DNA from: Plicaturopsis crispa FD-325 SS-3
Taxonomy: Eukaryota; Basidiomycota; Agaricomycetes; Amylocorticiales; Amylocorticiaceae
Direction of reading: 5' to 3'
Length of the DNA stretch: 64,000 nucleotides
Assembly: GCA_000827205.1 (NCBI GenBank)
Contig: KN832573.1
Coordinates: 219,610-283,609 of the forward strand
The notes below the pieces were generated by a model. The model was not told the origin of the DNA. It saw only the letters and a list, made by a program, of their open reading frames with translations, and searched no databases. Position numbers and translations under genes: made by a program. Of the stretch, positions 10,884 to 21,946 are shown piece by piece. Positions within the stretch are counted from its first letter, which is position 1. Each line of letters starts with the position of its first letter.

Positions 10884-12347
10884 TCACAAAGCTTCAGTGG
10901 GATAGCGTGGCTCCTCTACCGCATGACACATGATGTCCGAGGGCGCCGCAGGGACTTGCGGGAAGCGGATCGACTCCATAGGCAAAGTACTTTCGAGGTC
11001 TTCGCGAAACGCCGCGCGGGCGTTGAGCCTGGAGTATGCATGTGAGATGGAACAGGCAGAAGCAACGACGTACGCACGAGGTTAGGAGCGAAATTGAGAA
11101 TACTGTTGACTCCACATGAGATTGGGATGAGGTCGAGAGGACTTTTGAGCTTACATCGGGGGAAACATATCAGGACGGCGAGCCACGCATCTGTGATGTG
11201 GGTTGAACGCGAATCTATAGCAAAGCAGGCACAACACATACAGTTGTCCGGAGCTGTGACGAGCTAAAAGAATAAGATTAGCATAGGCATCTGTTTTCGT
11301 GGGCAGAACTAAGTCGCGTACGAGGATCAGAATAGCCATGGAGGCAGAACTGTTGACGGTGGTATATGTCTCGTGGGCGTGGGGCAGCGTGTAACTTTGC
11401 CATCGCAAACGCGCCTTGTCATGACTCCCGTTTCTGGAATGGTGCGTAAGCGAAAGGATGTCAAAGACCGGCAGTCGAAAGTGGGCACTGACGAACGGTC
11501 CACACTATGAGTTTGTCGATCACGGCAGCCGTCCTGTCAAAATATCATAATCAGTCCTCGTTCATGCTCGAATCATACCATGGGCGCGCAATCGCTCACC
11601 GTGGGATGGCCCGCGAACGCTCCCTGCGGAAATAGTAGCAAAGGGATCCGGCGATAAGGACGTCCATCGCAGCGCTCACGCTCAGCACGGTAACGAACGT
11701 CCTGGTACCGGAGACCACGTAATCGCCCCAGTTTGGCGCTGTCCTGAAACTGGAGACGGCGGAGACGACAGATGAGACGAGGCGGAAGGCGGCCAGCACC
11801 CAGCACGCGAAAGTGATATAAGGTTTTCCGGACAATATCCAGATCCTGCGCGCGAAGAATACCTAACGCACGATGTCAGAAATTTTGCGAGAACGCCCCC
11901 GCGGTATATGGAGTGGCTGGGCTTGCGCAGCCATACCTGTGTGAGGATGCCTGTGATGCTACCGACGAGCATGCACATATACACGCTCGCTGGTATTCGG
12001 GCCGCCGCCGTCACCGATATCGCATGCATTGCGATCATCAAGAGAATCGTGTATGCGAGTTCACATATCCTATGCGTGTTCTCGTCAAACAAAGACAAGG
12101 GCGGGAGTGCGGTGTAACGATGTACGCACGAAATGGCACAAACCTGGCGATCAAAAGGGTCAGACACACTGGATGGGGGAAACTAGGACATAGGACTCAC
12201 AAAGATGCGCAGCCATACTGGATCGTTCGAGAACCTGCGGGCGTATGTGTAGACCTGAGCAACCACGATACCGGACAGGCCCATGGAGAGTAAGGCTCCG
12301 ATCTCGGATGCGCCGAGCGTACTGTACATGCTCCTGTCAGTAGACAT
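10884..12347 (-). CDS. DUF6534-type seven-helix membrane protein, copy 2
   Basis: Paralogue of the gene at 7.0-8.5 kb. Exon 1 starts at 12347 (MSTDRSMYSTLGASEIGALL ... VYTYARRFSNDPVWLRIF). Later exons read ENTHRICELAYTILLMIAM, then VYMCMLVGSITGILTQ, then FFARRIWILSGKPYITFACW, the hydrophobic AAMDVLIAGSLCYYFRRERS, a tail of TDKLIVWTV type, ETGVMT, AWLAVLICFPR, and STVFSISLLTS spliced to LNARAAFREDLESTLPMESI, stop at 10884-10886. The terminal exon junctions fall in the same phase as in copy 1. About eight exons; junctions near 12.1 kb and 11.2 kb are uncertain. Predicted plasma- or endomembrane protein of unknown function. Confidence 0.72.
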
Positions 12348-13706
12348 GCTAGAAGAGAGGGTTCTTCAGAGAAGTGTAGAAAAGGCGGTGGGCAAAGCAG
12401 AATACGACGTTGTGGACGAACGGAGCTGTATAAATGCGTTGTAGACGTGTCCCGATCGATACTTCATATTGATTGAAGGGACCAAATCGCGCACTGCCTG
12501 CAGTAGGTGACGTCCAGAGCTAGAAAAGTCGATAGTCGCGACGAAAGTGGATTCATACTACAAGAGCCAAGGTCCCACTGGCAGGACCACCACGATTGCC
12601 TGTTTATATTAAGATTGACGGGACGCCCGCGAGCAGTGCCTCAAGAGCAGTCAATCTCTAGTGCAGACTGTTTCGTGTAGTCTATCTGACTCTATCAGTA
12701 GGATATGTACAATATCAATCCTATGTGGTGAAGGCGCAGAGAGTGAATTTCAGATATACAGTAATAGATAATGGCGGTATACGCACGACGATAAATCCGG
12801 GACGCAAAGTGACTTCAGCGCCGAGCACTGAGCGCACTCATCTTGCTACCAGTATATGGTTTCTCTTGACCTAAGCTCACGCAGATGGCGGTAGGTTTCA
12901 GTCTGGCAGTCGAGCGTTGAACGTTGAGCTCTACTTATTTAACGATTGCAGATGGATCATGGTGGTAAAAACAGCTAGGAAACGTGCCGACTCCCGACCC
13001 GCACCAAAGAGTGGCGGCGGCAGCGTTTCTTCTCAGCTGAACTCTACCGCGGTCCACGTCCAAGCATGCTTCGTTACCATTCCATACGCTACTAGCACTC
13101 TCGTAGTTTGCGGGACGCTGTGCAGAAAGATGCTACATATGTACGCGATAATTGCTCTTGAAGCGAGTTCGAACTCTACGTGACGCCCGTTCTCGATTTC
13201 TTTTGGCCTCAGTTCGGCCCTCGTCCTCGGTGATGACCTATCCCGCGAAAACTGCGCCATGATTGGCTGAAGCACACCGTGTCCTCGATGGTACTTAGGC
13301 GCTCTGGTTATCATGGATGGCCTAGCGGCAAGGTAGCTTCGAGGGTACGCATACGTGTCTATCTCCGTTCCCCATCGGAGCATAGGTCACCTCCTTCGCA
13401 AACGCTCTCTGCTCTCTGGTTTTCATGTATCTCAGATCGTGCTTTTTCTGCGGTACATTTTGCCAATGTGACGCGACCGACGCAGCAAAATCAAGCGGGC
13501 GCGCAAACCCGTGCTCATTTATCTGTTCACTGGACCTCTTCACGCGGAGCAATTGCGGGGTATCATCTGACTGCCTTATGTCCTTCGCAGGTTAGCATTC
13601 TCCATCTTCTCACCCACGGGAACATCATTAATGATCGTCCGAAACTTCGAACCCCAATCCTATTCTAAACTTTAGAAGGACAAGGGCCCACCCATGTGTG
13701 CGGGAG
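12348..13706. other. Intergenic region between divergent genes
   Basis: About 1.4 kb separating the second DUF6534 gene from the acetate-type transporter. Only short frames without family resemblance; no repeat with clear ends was seen. Confidence 0.45.
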
Positions 13707-13714
13707 TATAAGTA
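13707..13714 (+). promoter_or_regulatory. TATA-like box of the YaaH-family transporter gene
   Basis: TATAAGTA about 95 bp upstream of the start codon at 13803, followed by a pyrimidine-rich stretch (cctctccctttctcccaccc) typical of fungal core promoters. Confidence 0.55.
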
Positions 13715-13802
13715 TCCTCGTCGCCCCATGTTTTACACTCGTGCCTCTCCCTTTCTCCCACCCACCACCGATTTACGCGCCAGTTCTACCTAATCGTGCA
13801 CA

Positions 13803-15055
13803 ATGTCGGACATGGAGAAAGGACAGTCCAGCCAGTCGGCGACGGTGAACGCCACACCGCCCGCCCAAGCTGCATACAACGGCCAGCACGGCTTCACGCC
13901 GATCAGCCACACACCGCGCCCTACCGGTATCGGCAACCCAGGTGCCCTGTACGCGCTCCTTTTCCTACAAGTCGCGTCGCGTCGCTGAGTCTATTGTTCA
14001 CAGCGGCCTGTTCTCTTTCGCGTCGACCACATTCATGCTCTCGCTCTACAACGTAGGCGCGCACGGTGTCTCGACGCCCAATGTCATCGTCGGCATGGCG
14101 CTCTTCACAGGAGGCCTCGCCCAGCTGCTCGCAGGTATGTGGGAGTTCCCGCGCGGCAACCAGTTTGGTGGAACTGGTGAGTGCCCCAATCTTTCTTGTT
14201 CTCAACATATCAACTGGCGTGGGGGAACCGCTCACCATCCAGGACACGGGCCTTGTGTGTTCCTGGATGGTGCTGTGGTGCTCCCTTTCTCCCATCTCTT
14301 CTGCCCAATCCGCGTCGGGGTCTTTTCTCGCACAATTGGTTGCGCGGAAATGGTGACGTAATGCGGGGAAATGCAAAAAATGGTCGGCGATCATCCTCTT
14401 GCGTTTTATCGTGCCTGTCTCGTGTTATGCGGCGCAGACTGGATACCCCATCTTGACATCGTAGACAGACGATATGCACTATCTTTCTCGTCAGTCCGAC
14501 TTGGCTTTGTTCATGTGCTAACCGTAGCTTTCCATTCTCGTAGCATTCGTATCTTACGGCGCTTTCTGGATGTCATACGCCACAATTCTGATCCCCTCGT
14601 CCGGGATCGCGACTGCCTACGCGACGAAGCAGGAGCTGGACAACGCGATCGGAATATACCTCGAGATCTGGTTCGTTTTCACGAGTCTGCTCCTGTGAGT
14701 CACTCCCTGCTCCCGCATCAGTGCAGTATTGACGCCCGTCGCTCCCGCCCCAACCAGAATTGGCGCGATCAGGCGGAACATCACGTTCATACTCCTGCTG
14801 TTCTTCCTTGCCCTCACGTTCCTCATCCTCGGCGTCGGATCGTTCACGGGGAGCGCCAGCGTCAACCGCGTACGTATATCCACGTTCCCATCACATGTAC
14901 GCACCAGGTGCTCACCTATCTCTCCGCAGGCTGGCGGCGCGCTGGGTATCATCACTGCCTGGATCGCGTACTACGCAGGCGTGAGCGAGCTGCTCGTGCG
15001 CGAGGAAAGCTACTGGATGCCACCCCTCGGCGCGCTCCCGCGCCGACTCGACTAA
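13803..15055 (+). CDS. GPR1/FUN34/YaaH (acetate transporter) family protein
   Basis: Five exons, 13803-13948, 14004-14176, 14544-14694, 14758-14869 and 14930-15055, give 235 aa. The family signature NPGALGLFSFASTTFMLSLY spans the first splice (the family motif is N-P-x-P-L-G-L), and six hydrophobic segments follow, including GMALFTGGLAQLLAGMWEF, AFVSYGAFWMSYATILIPS, ITFILLLFFLALTFLILGV and GGALGIITAWIAYYAG. Yeast Ady2/Ato relatives carry acetate or help export ammonium across the plasma membrane. The third intron-exon step is odd: intron 2 is 367 bp while all others are 55-63 bp. The N-terminal 45 residues are polar and cytosolic. A TATA box lies 95 bp upstream. Confidence 0.9.
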
Positions 15056-15506
15056 TTGCTTTCCATCGTGCTTTTCCCTCGCTGCCTGCTTTCAACTCTG
15101 CCTGCCTCCGAAACCTGCCTACCTCCGATAATCATCCCACAACGCCCTGCTGTCTCAAAACGGGGTGCTGCGGTATACCCGACTACTTCAACTTACGCAT
15201 TGCCCGCATATTAGTTACGCTCGCCATGTTTGCACGCTTTCGATGATGCCTGTACGCTGCACTTGTGGCTTTTACTTGTACTTGTGAATAACATACGTTA
15301 CCTTCGACGCACATCCGGCGGGAGAACCGCATGCATAGAAGAGAGAAGATTAGTTGACGCTTGGTCGAGGATGCTTATATTCACTTTGGAGACCGGGGCT
15401 TTCCTGTGACCCGTAAGGAAACCTGGAGAGGCTGCTGAGGCACTTATGCAGTCGAGGGACGGAATACAATGTCGAGATTTTTGGTTGTAGAGTACAACGT
15501 CACGAT
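15056..15506. other. Convergent 3' intergenic region
   Basis: Lies between the stops of the acetate-type transporter (+) and the first POT transporter (-). No gene or repeat seen. Confidence 0.5.
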
Positions 15507-17766
15507 CTACGCGGTGTGCGTATCCGAGTCCGGGTGCTTCAGCTCAGCGACGACCTTTTCCGTAGGCACCTCCTCCGCGATTTCCGCCCTAATAAACTCG
15601 TCGTTGTCCAGGTCGCGGTACATCCAGTAAAAGACCACCGCGAGCACAAAGCCCGCCACAGCCGGCGCCACGAACGGCCAAATCAGGTATGGGTCTTTGA
15701 GCGACGGCGTGCACGCCTCAGCGATCGCACTGCTGATCGCCGTCGTGAACAGGAACAGCGCGACCACCAGGCCGCGCATGCTCTGCGGCGAGCGCGCGTA
15801 CGCGAGCTCGTACGCGGTGACGTTGCAGAAGACCTCGGAGAGCGCGCCGAGGACGTTCAAAGGGACCTGCCACCAGATGGACACGGTGGATACGCCGTCG
15901 CCGATGGCGCAGTCGGTGGCGTAGTACCCGCATGGCGAGGTCTCGTAGACGCGCCACTGGAGGATCGCGCCAATGACGGAGGACAGGGCGGCGAGGACGA
16001 AGCCGAGAGTTATGCGGGAGATACGCCCGAACGGAATGCGGTACCGTCGCAGGAGTCTTGAGTGCGGAGCGCGTAAGTCATGGAAAGAAAATGAGGAGAT
16101 CAGGCGGACTTACGGGTAGACACCGTAGTTGAGAATGGGGATAGCTATGATGATGGTGAGAGGGTTGAAGTTTCCAAGCAGGTCATTCGGCGCCCCTGTT
16201 AGATAGATCGTGCATGAGAACACAATGGATTGCCATAAGTATGGACATTGCTCACCGTTCGTCACCATAGAAGCACCCTAGAAATTGTTCCTAGTGTTTA
16301 GTAGTTGCTGGACGCGCACGGAGCAGAAAAGGTGAGGCAAATTACCTGGGATGTCTGTATGTTTCCGATTCCACCATCGTTCAAGTTATACACAGGGAAG
16401 AAGAGGAAAATTTGGCATGCAACCAATGTGCGACGGACGTCCTCGACGAAGCCGTCACTCCACGGCACGCTAATACCCTTGGACGCAAGGCGCGAGGGTT
16501 TCGCGGCGTCGAGATTGAATTTTCTCTCCTTCAGAGATATGCCGATGACCCGGAAAGTATTGGCTAACTCACTTCCTTGTGGTGCAGTCTTGAGCGTGTG
16601 CTTATACGCCGCAACCAAGAGGACAGGCAAAAGGAAGTAAATGATACCCGGGATGAGGTATGCCAGCCAAAACCCTACGTCCTTTTCGGCGTATGTCGTA
16701 GCCAGGCCAAAGAATGCCCCTCTGCCCAAAAGGTAAACAATAAGTTTCCGCATCGTATACGAGGGAAATTGCTGGACAAACACGTTAATCAATGCGTAGA
16801 AGCTGCGACAGAAAGTGTGAGTTCCGCTGAGTACGAACAAAGTAAACACGCTATCATGGATACTGACGTGAGCATTATTCGCTGAACAGTTGTTTCGGGA
16901 TCGACGATAACGCGCTCCCCGGTCTTCAGGGTCTTGACGTATGGTCTTTGTTGCGTGTACTGGTCAATGACTACAGGCGCGATGTTGCTCTTGAACAGAC
17001 CTGAAAACGAAGCATCAACCAGATTTCTAGACGCCCTATCTAAAACTTGGACGCACCCGCCCCAAATGCGAGCACGATAAGGCTGACGACGAAGGGTGCC
17101 ATCCCATGTCCCGCCTTCAGAACAGTCGGCAATGCCCCGAATATCATAATGATATGCGCGACACCGCAGATAAACACGCCTATGCAGATCGTCGTATACC
17201 GTCCGAGTTTGACGTCGGCGATCCAACCGCCGAAAACGGGTACAGTGTACGCCAGGAACTTGAAAAGCAGCGTCAGTGCCGAGGACACCTGCAGGCCCTG
17301 GCCTAATGCGCCCGCAGTCTCCTGCGTGCCTCGAGGTGGTGCACCTGCGCCATTTCCACCCTTGGGGAGCGGGAATTGGATGAAATTGGAGAAGACCTTG
17401 GAGCAGCCGTAGTATGAGGCGCGCTCCGCGAATTCCACGACACAGAGGAGATATGCCGTCGCGGGAATGCTGCCTGACACCTTACGCAGGGTTGCTAGTT
17501 CTTCGTCGGTGGGGTGGACGAAGAGGGAGTCAGGACCATCGTTTTGTGCGGCAATCTCATGAACAGCATGGTCGTCTTGCGAGGACTTTTCGCCCAAATC
17601 TTGTGATCTGTACGTAGATTCGACACCCTCCGGCTTTACCGCTTTGTTTAGGGTAGGATCCACAGTGTGCGTGTCTGCAACTGAATTGTTGGCGGCAACA
17701 AGATGTGACAAAACAAATTGGTTAGACACGAGTGTAGGGAGGAATGAAGGTGAGGGACACACCCAT
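15507..17766 (-). CDS. POT/PTR2 family proton-coupled oligopeptide transporter, copy 1
   Basis: Eight exons: 17763-17766, 17057-17680, 16868-17000, 16782-16802, 16346-16721, 16256-16277, 16114-16195 and 15507-16056, total 603 aa, the normal length for fungal PTR2 proteins. Signatures seen: FAERASYYG near residue 105, GGWIADVKLGRYTTI (the POT family block), and many hydrophobic helices up to FVLAVVFYWMYRDLD before a charged C-terminal tail. The protein imports di- and tripeptides with protons at the plasma membrane. Three exons are tiny (4, 21 and 22 nt); the first contains only the ATG and one base. It is the paralogue of the gene at 45.7-47.8 kb, from which it differs by three or more intron positions. 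N-terminal 75 residues are polar and diverged. Confidence 0.92.
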
Positions 17767-18508
17767 GGCGAACCTCTTGACAGCTAGAAAGCCGGCGGTG
17801 AAGTCGATGTATGTAGGGCGTGGACTGCAGGGAGACCCGATTATCTTTTAAGATCGTTATGTACCTACTCTCTCGGGTGCCCGATTAACAGTTTAATGGT
17901 TGCCCCATGACATGCTCCGCCAGCGTTTGCAATGCCAAGCCTCCAGCCACTGCGCATTGCACAATACCTGAGGCGATTGCGTGCACTATGCAGTCTTCTT
18001 GTATTATATAGAGCCCGGTCATAGCCAGGCCTGACGTTGTTGTGACAGATTCTGCTGATCCACCAATCTGTCAATGTTCAACGTCGACCCTACTCAGTAT
18101 GTGCTTGGGATGACAGAGAGAAAAGTAGTACACGCCTATAATAACGCAGGGAGCTACGATCCCGTACTACTTTGTCGGCGAGTTGCATTGTGCCGAAACA
18201 ATCTCGGCGCGTATGATGGAAGATAGAAGTGCATGGCACCATAGCCGCCCTGAGAGATAAGTCGATAGTGTGCGAAAGCCAGTGGAAGCGTAATTCTGCC
18301 TGCCACAAGTACCCCAATTTTTAGTGCCGCAGGTTGAAAAAACATCAAGGACAATCAGCCTGAGAGTTCTGAGTCATAGACGGTCTCAGCCTTGGCGGAG
18401 GGCGGAGGCAAAATGAAGTTGCTGATGAAAGTCCAAATTGGGAGAGAAGCGTGTTTGCGAGGAGGAGTCCCGCCGGTCCCCCGGTTTCCGACGACTTGTA
18501 CTCAGATA
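17767..18508. other. Upstream intergenic region of POT copy 1
   Basis: About 740 bp between the POT start codon and the palindrome-rich element. Short frames only; nothing recognisable. Confidence 0.45.
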
Positions 18509-19755
18509 GACGGGAGTATGGGGGATATCCGCCGGATTCCGGGATTCCGCCGGATTTGCCGGATCGCTTAAGCGATTCTGCTTAAGCAGACGCGACGCGT
18601 ACGAGTGCTTAAGCAACGGTGGGCGGAAAAATTTGGTCAAAGTGCTTAAGCAGCGAGCTCGTCAACTGCTTAAGCATCTGTACGTACCGAGGCGGGCCAA
18701 TTTTGATGTTTGTACTTGAGGAAATGGCTTAAGCAGTGCAAAACTTGATGCTTAAGCAATGCCTCCGGAAACTACTGAAGCAAGCTGTTAGACAAATGCT
18801 TAAGCAAACTACCTTGGTACATGCATGCTTAAGCATTCCCTAGTACCGCTGAGCGCTGCGTAGGGTGCTTAAGCGAACGGTTCAAAGCTCGAGGAGAGGT
18901 CACGACCACCATTCTTCGCTGATTCGGAGGGACAAGTCTAGCCACATGCCCTGAGAATGTATGCCTCCGTAGCTTAGTCGTTACGATCAATTGTTTCTTG
19001 AATATTACTGGTACAGTCATCAACCGGCCACTGAGACACCACCGCCGAGTGATACACCTCAATTTCAACCACTTTTCTTTGCTCTTTCATCTTGAACATA
19101 TGTACATGCTGTGAGACTACCCTTTGGTCAATATTCTAGCATTTTTCTGCAAATTTTGGCTGCCCAAAAAATTGTCGAGAGCTGGTACAGTTTCCTGGTG
19201 GCTGTGCAGACAATGCTCAACTGGTCACTGATACACCCGTATTTGAGCAATATCTCGTTCAATTTTTGTTCTCTCCCTTGATCCTTCTGCACAGGCCCTC
19301 TAGAGGTGTATTGAATGGTATCTACAACAAAAAAATTGAGAGAAACAACTTCCCCGGTGTGCAATTGCGAAAACGAGTTTTCAGTGTATCACGGGCCGGT
19401 GGATAACTGTATGTTGTCCTCCAAAACCCCTGGGTTCGAGGCTCAGATGTGTCCTATTTTTTTACCGAATTTCCTCTGCTTAAGCAATCCTCGAATCACT
19501 TTGACGTTAAGGGCAGCGATTCCGCAATTGCTTAAGCCAACCACAACTAAAATGCTTAAACAAAATTGCTTGAGCACCATTGCATTGTATAGCTTAAGCA
19601 ATTGCTCTGGGGGAAACACTTAAGCATTTTTCCCTCCAAGACGTCATGCTTGTACATAGGCAAAGTGCCTCGTAGTATGAAAGGATTCGCTTAAGCATAG
19701 AATCCGCCGGAATCCGGTACGGAATTTCCGCCGGAATATCCCCCATAGTCCCGTC
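18509..19755. mobile_element. Non-autonomous DNA element with imperfect terminal inverted repeats and arrays of GCTTAAGC palindromes
   Basis: The left end reads gacgggagtatgggggatat followed by ccgccgga-rich sequence. The right end, reverse complemented, reads gacgggactatgggggatat followed by tccggcgga: one mismatch in the outer 20 bp, then a GC-rich ccggcgga-type inner part on both sides. Inside each end lies an array of the 8-bp palindrome GCTTAAGC. I count ten exact copies between about 18565 and 18873 and four between about 19478 and 19697, with near matches (cttaaac, cttgagc) among the latter. The middle (18.88-19.47 kb) has none and no coding frame. Arrays of one motif inside both ends are the usual form of transposase-binding subterminal repeats. 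Target-site duplication was not resolved, so superfamily is open. Confidence 0.7.
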
Positions 19756-20322
19756 ACTCTCCTTGGACTGGTCCACCACCCCGTCCCCTCAAAGCTTCAC
19801 GTTTTCTTCCCGTCGCTGTTGACCATGGCTTAGAGTCCGAGTGGACTCGAATATCTTGATGATCTATGAATCCCATTACATGGATGCTGTCTCTGGAATA
19901 TCCTCTGCGACTATGAATATGTGATCTGGAAACTCTTCGTGGCAGTGGCTCATCTATGTACTCTGGTTTTCTGCGGACCATCTGGTGACTGGTCCCTCCG
20001 TCGCTTCCTCGATGCATATTCTCCCCCCAATGATTAGCGCTGCACTTTCTTCTTGCTTTGTATCGGGCATGTTGGCTGCGGCTTGTTGAAAGCTTGTCCT
20101 CGAGTCTGGCGCAAGAAAAGCGAGACGATTCTACGCAGCACATCATGCAGCGAGCGTACAGCTAAAGCACAGAGACTCTAGTCTTCCGACCCTCATTCTC
20201 TCCAGTTTTACCGGTGTATAGCATGGCCCACTGGCACAATTACAGCGCATCCTTGATTTCCACTGGTAGTCGATCCCGAGTCCGAATCGGGTATATGCAT
20301 TCCAAACGGCTCTTGCGGCGAG
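19756..20322. other. Spacer between two DNA elements
   Basis: About 570 bp between the palindrome-rich element and the CACTA-type element. A 130-codon minus-strand frame here is not supported by any family signature. Confidence 0.45.
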
Positions 20323-20325
20323 TAT

Positions 20326-21834
20326 CACTATGAGACCCGGACAGAGCGACTTTAGCTAGGGCAGTCGCTCTGACATCGGGACACAGTAGCTATCCTACAG
20401 AGCCGAAGTGACTCAGACTCAAAAAAATCACTAGGCAAACAAGTGATTTCTCACTATGTGGGACAGAGCGGGTTTAGCTCCTTGAATGTCCGTTTTCACT
20501 CACTGTTTCCGTACGCTCCGCGCCGTCTTGTTAGCTATACTAGCTGGTGATTTCGAGTTCACTCTGTTTCTTAGTTGCTTGTGCCACGGCACTTAGCGAC
20601 TACCGCTGCTTGCATGCATTTAGATAGGGCAAAAATCAGATTAATTGATAATATAATAGTACATGGTACGACGACGCGGGGCCGAACACGGTCAAGGCGG
20701 ATCGATAACGCGAGCGCCCACGCACGATGCGCCGGTCAGCCAGATATATCGATTGGTGCACCTGCTCCGTCAGCTCATCCATCGCGGACCAGCTAGCACG
20801 TCGAGACCGCAGAAAACGGGGTTCGCGCCGAGAGCTCATGAGCGAGGAATTCATGCACCCGCTATGCACAGGCTCTCACCCTGTTCAATGTCGCCAACCT
20901 TGCGGCATCGCGGAGGGGCCAGAGGCGCAGATGTGAGGGAATGCACGCGTGCAGGCCGACGGCCTGTTGGACATGTGAATGCTCCGGGGAACCTGGTATT
21001 CCAAAAGTGACTCGTACCGTATATGACAATCCAATTGACCTGCGCATATGGAGAATTGCCTGGCATGTTCGGGACATGAGTAAGTAAGTCGACGAGGTAT
21101 GGAGAGCGTAATGAACGCACCTTCGGTCTAGACAATATTAGAGACTCACTAAAAAGTGTTACGTAGACTTGAGACAGCTAGAATCATTCGTGAGTAAAGC
21201 CAACAATGTCCGCACAGGCTGAGCTCGCGTACCTGCACCGTGACTTCACGACATCTTTCAGCCTCACACTGTCGTACCAATCTACGGCCGTAGTAACCAG
21301 GGGTGGGGGATGGCCGAGAATCATTTGACGACAGGTGAATGGAATAAAAATTTGTTGTTGCGCGCCAGCAGCCAGTCTTCGTCGTTCAAATCAACACCGC
21401 GCCTCTGAGAGCCCTGGGTCCAAAGCGCACTGGAGTGCACGCGGCCGCCGTAGTGAGACCTAGAAAGACAATGACGAGAGGGTTATGGATCTTGCGTATC
21501 CGAATGCCTGTTCCGAGGAGGATGTGCGAGGTGGTCGTGGTTGAGAGCAAGAACGCGGTCGCCAGGACGGTGCCGTGGTCGCGAGGTTGTGGTTGATCCT
21601 TGTTTGCGATGTGGCGCACAAGGAAACGCGCCTCGAATGGACTCAGCATTTCTCGCGGAAATGCTGTCGTAGCTATGGCAACTAGTAGCCCAATGTCAGA
21701 GTGAAAAAATTCACCCAGTTTTTCTTGGTCAAACCAGCTCTGTTTCGATTCACTAGGTATAGCTTGGTTTCCTAGTGATCTACGAACGTAGCTTTGTCGC
21801 ATAGCTACTCTCACCCAGTCTGGGTTCCATAGTG
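20326..21834. mobile_element. Non-autonomous CACTA (EnSpm)-type DNA transposon
   Basis: The left end is CACTATGAGACCCGGAC. The right end, reverse complemented, is CACTATGGAACCCAGAC. Both are flanked by the 3-bp duplication TAT (20323-20325 and 21835-21837), which is diagnostic for CACTA elements. Inverted similarity continues inward for about 150 bp on both sides: a CTCTGACATYGGG...TAGCTAT block, a CACTAGG(C/A)AA(A/C)CAAG block and an ACAGAGCKGGTTT block. A further internal copy of cactatgtgggacagagcgg sits near 20452. The 1509-bp element has no transposase. A minus-strand frame over 21386-21834 with hydrophobic stretches (TVLATAFLLSTTTTSHILL) might be a captured host membrane-protein fragment, but I cannot name it. 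The right end abuts the TATA box of the fasciclin gene. Confidence 0.8.
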
Positions 21835-21842
21835 TATATAAG
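21835..21842 (+). promoter_or_regulatory. TATA box of the fasciclin gene, overlapping a transposon target duplication
   Basis: TATATAAG lies 105 bp upstream of the start codon at 21947. Its first three bases are the right-hand target-site duplication of the CACTA-type element that ends at 21834. Confidence 0.6.
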
Positions 21843-21946
21843 CCTGTTTTTTTCCTGACCGTGTTCTTCCAGGTTCTTCCTCTCAACCACCACAACGACT
21901 TTCCCGCTTCACGACTTAATCCTTATTCTCCAATCGATCTAGAAAA

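Noticed and set aside
18565-18873. CRISPR-like array reading of the repeated GCTTAAGC motif
   Set aside because: Repeats are only 8 bp, irregularly spaced, mirrored at the other end of an inverted-repeat unit, and the genome is eukaryotic.
19411-19450. tRNA B-box-like gggttcgaggctcag
   Set aside because: Does not match the B-box consensus fully and has no A-box or cloverleaf around it.
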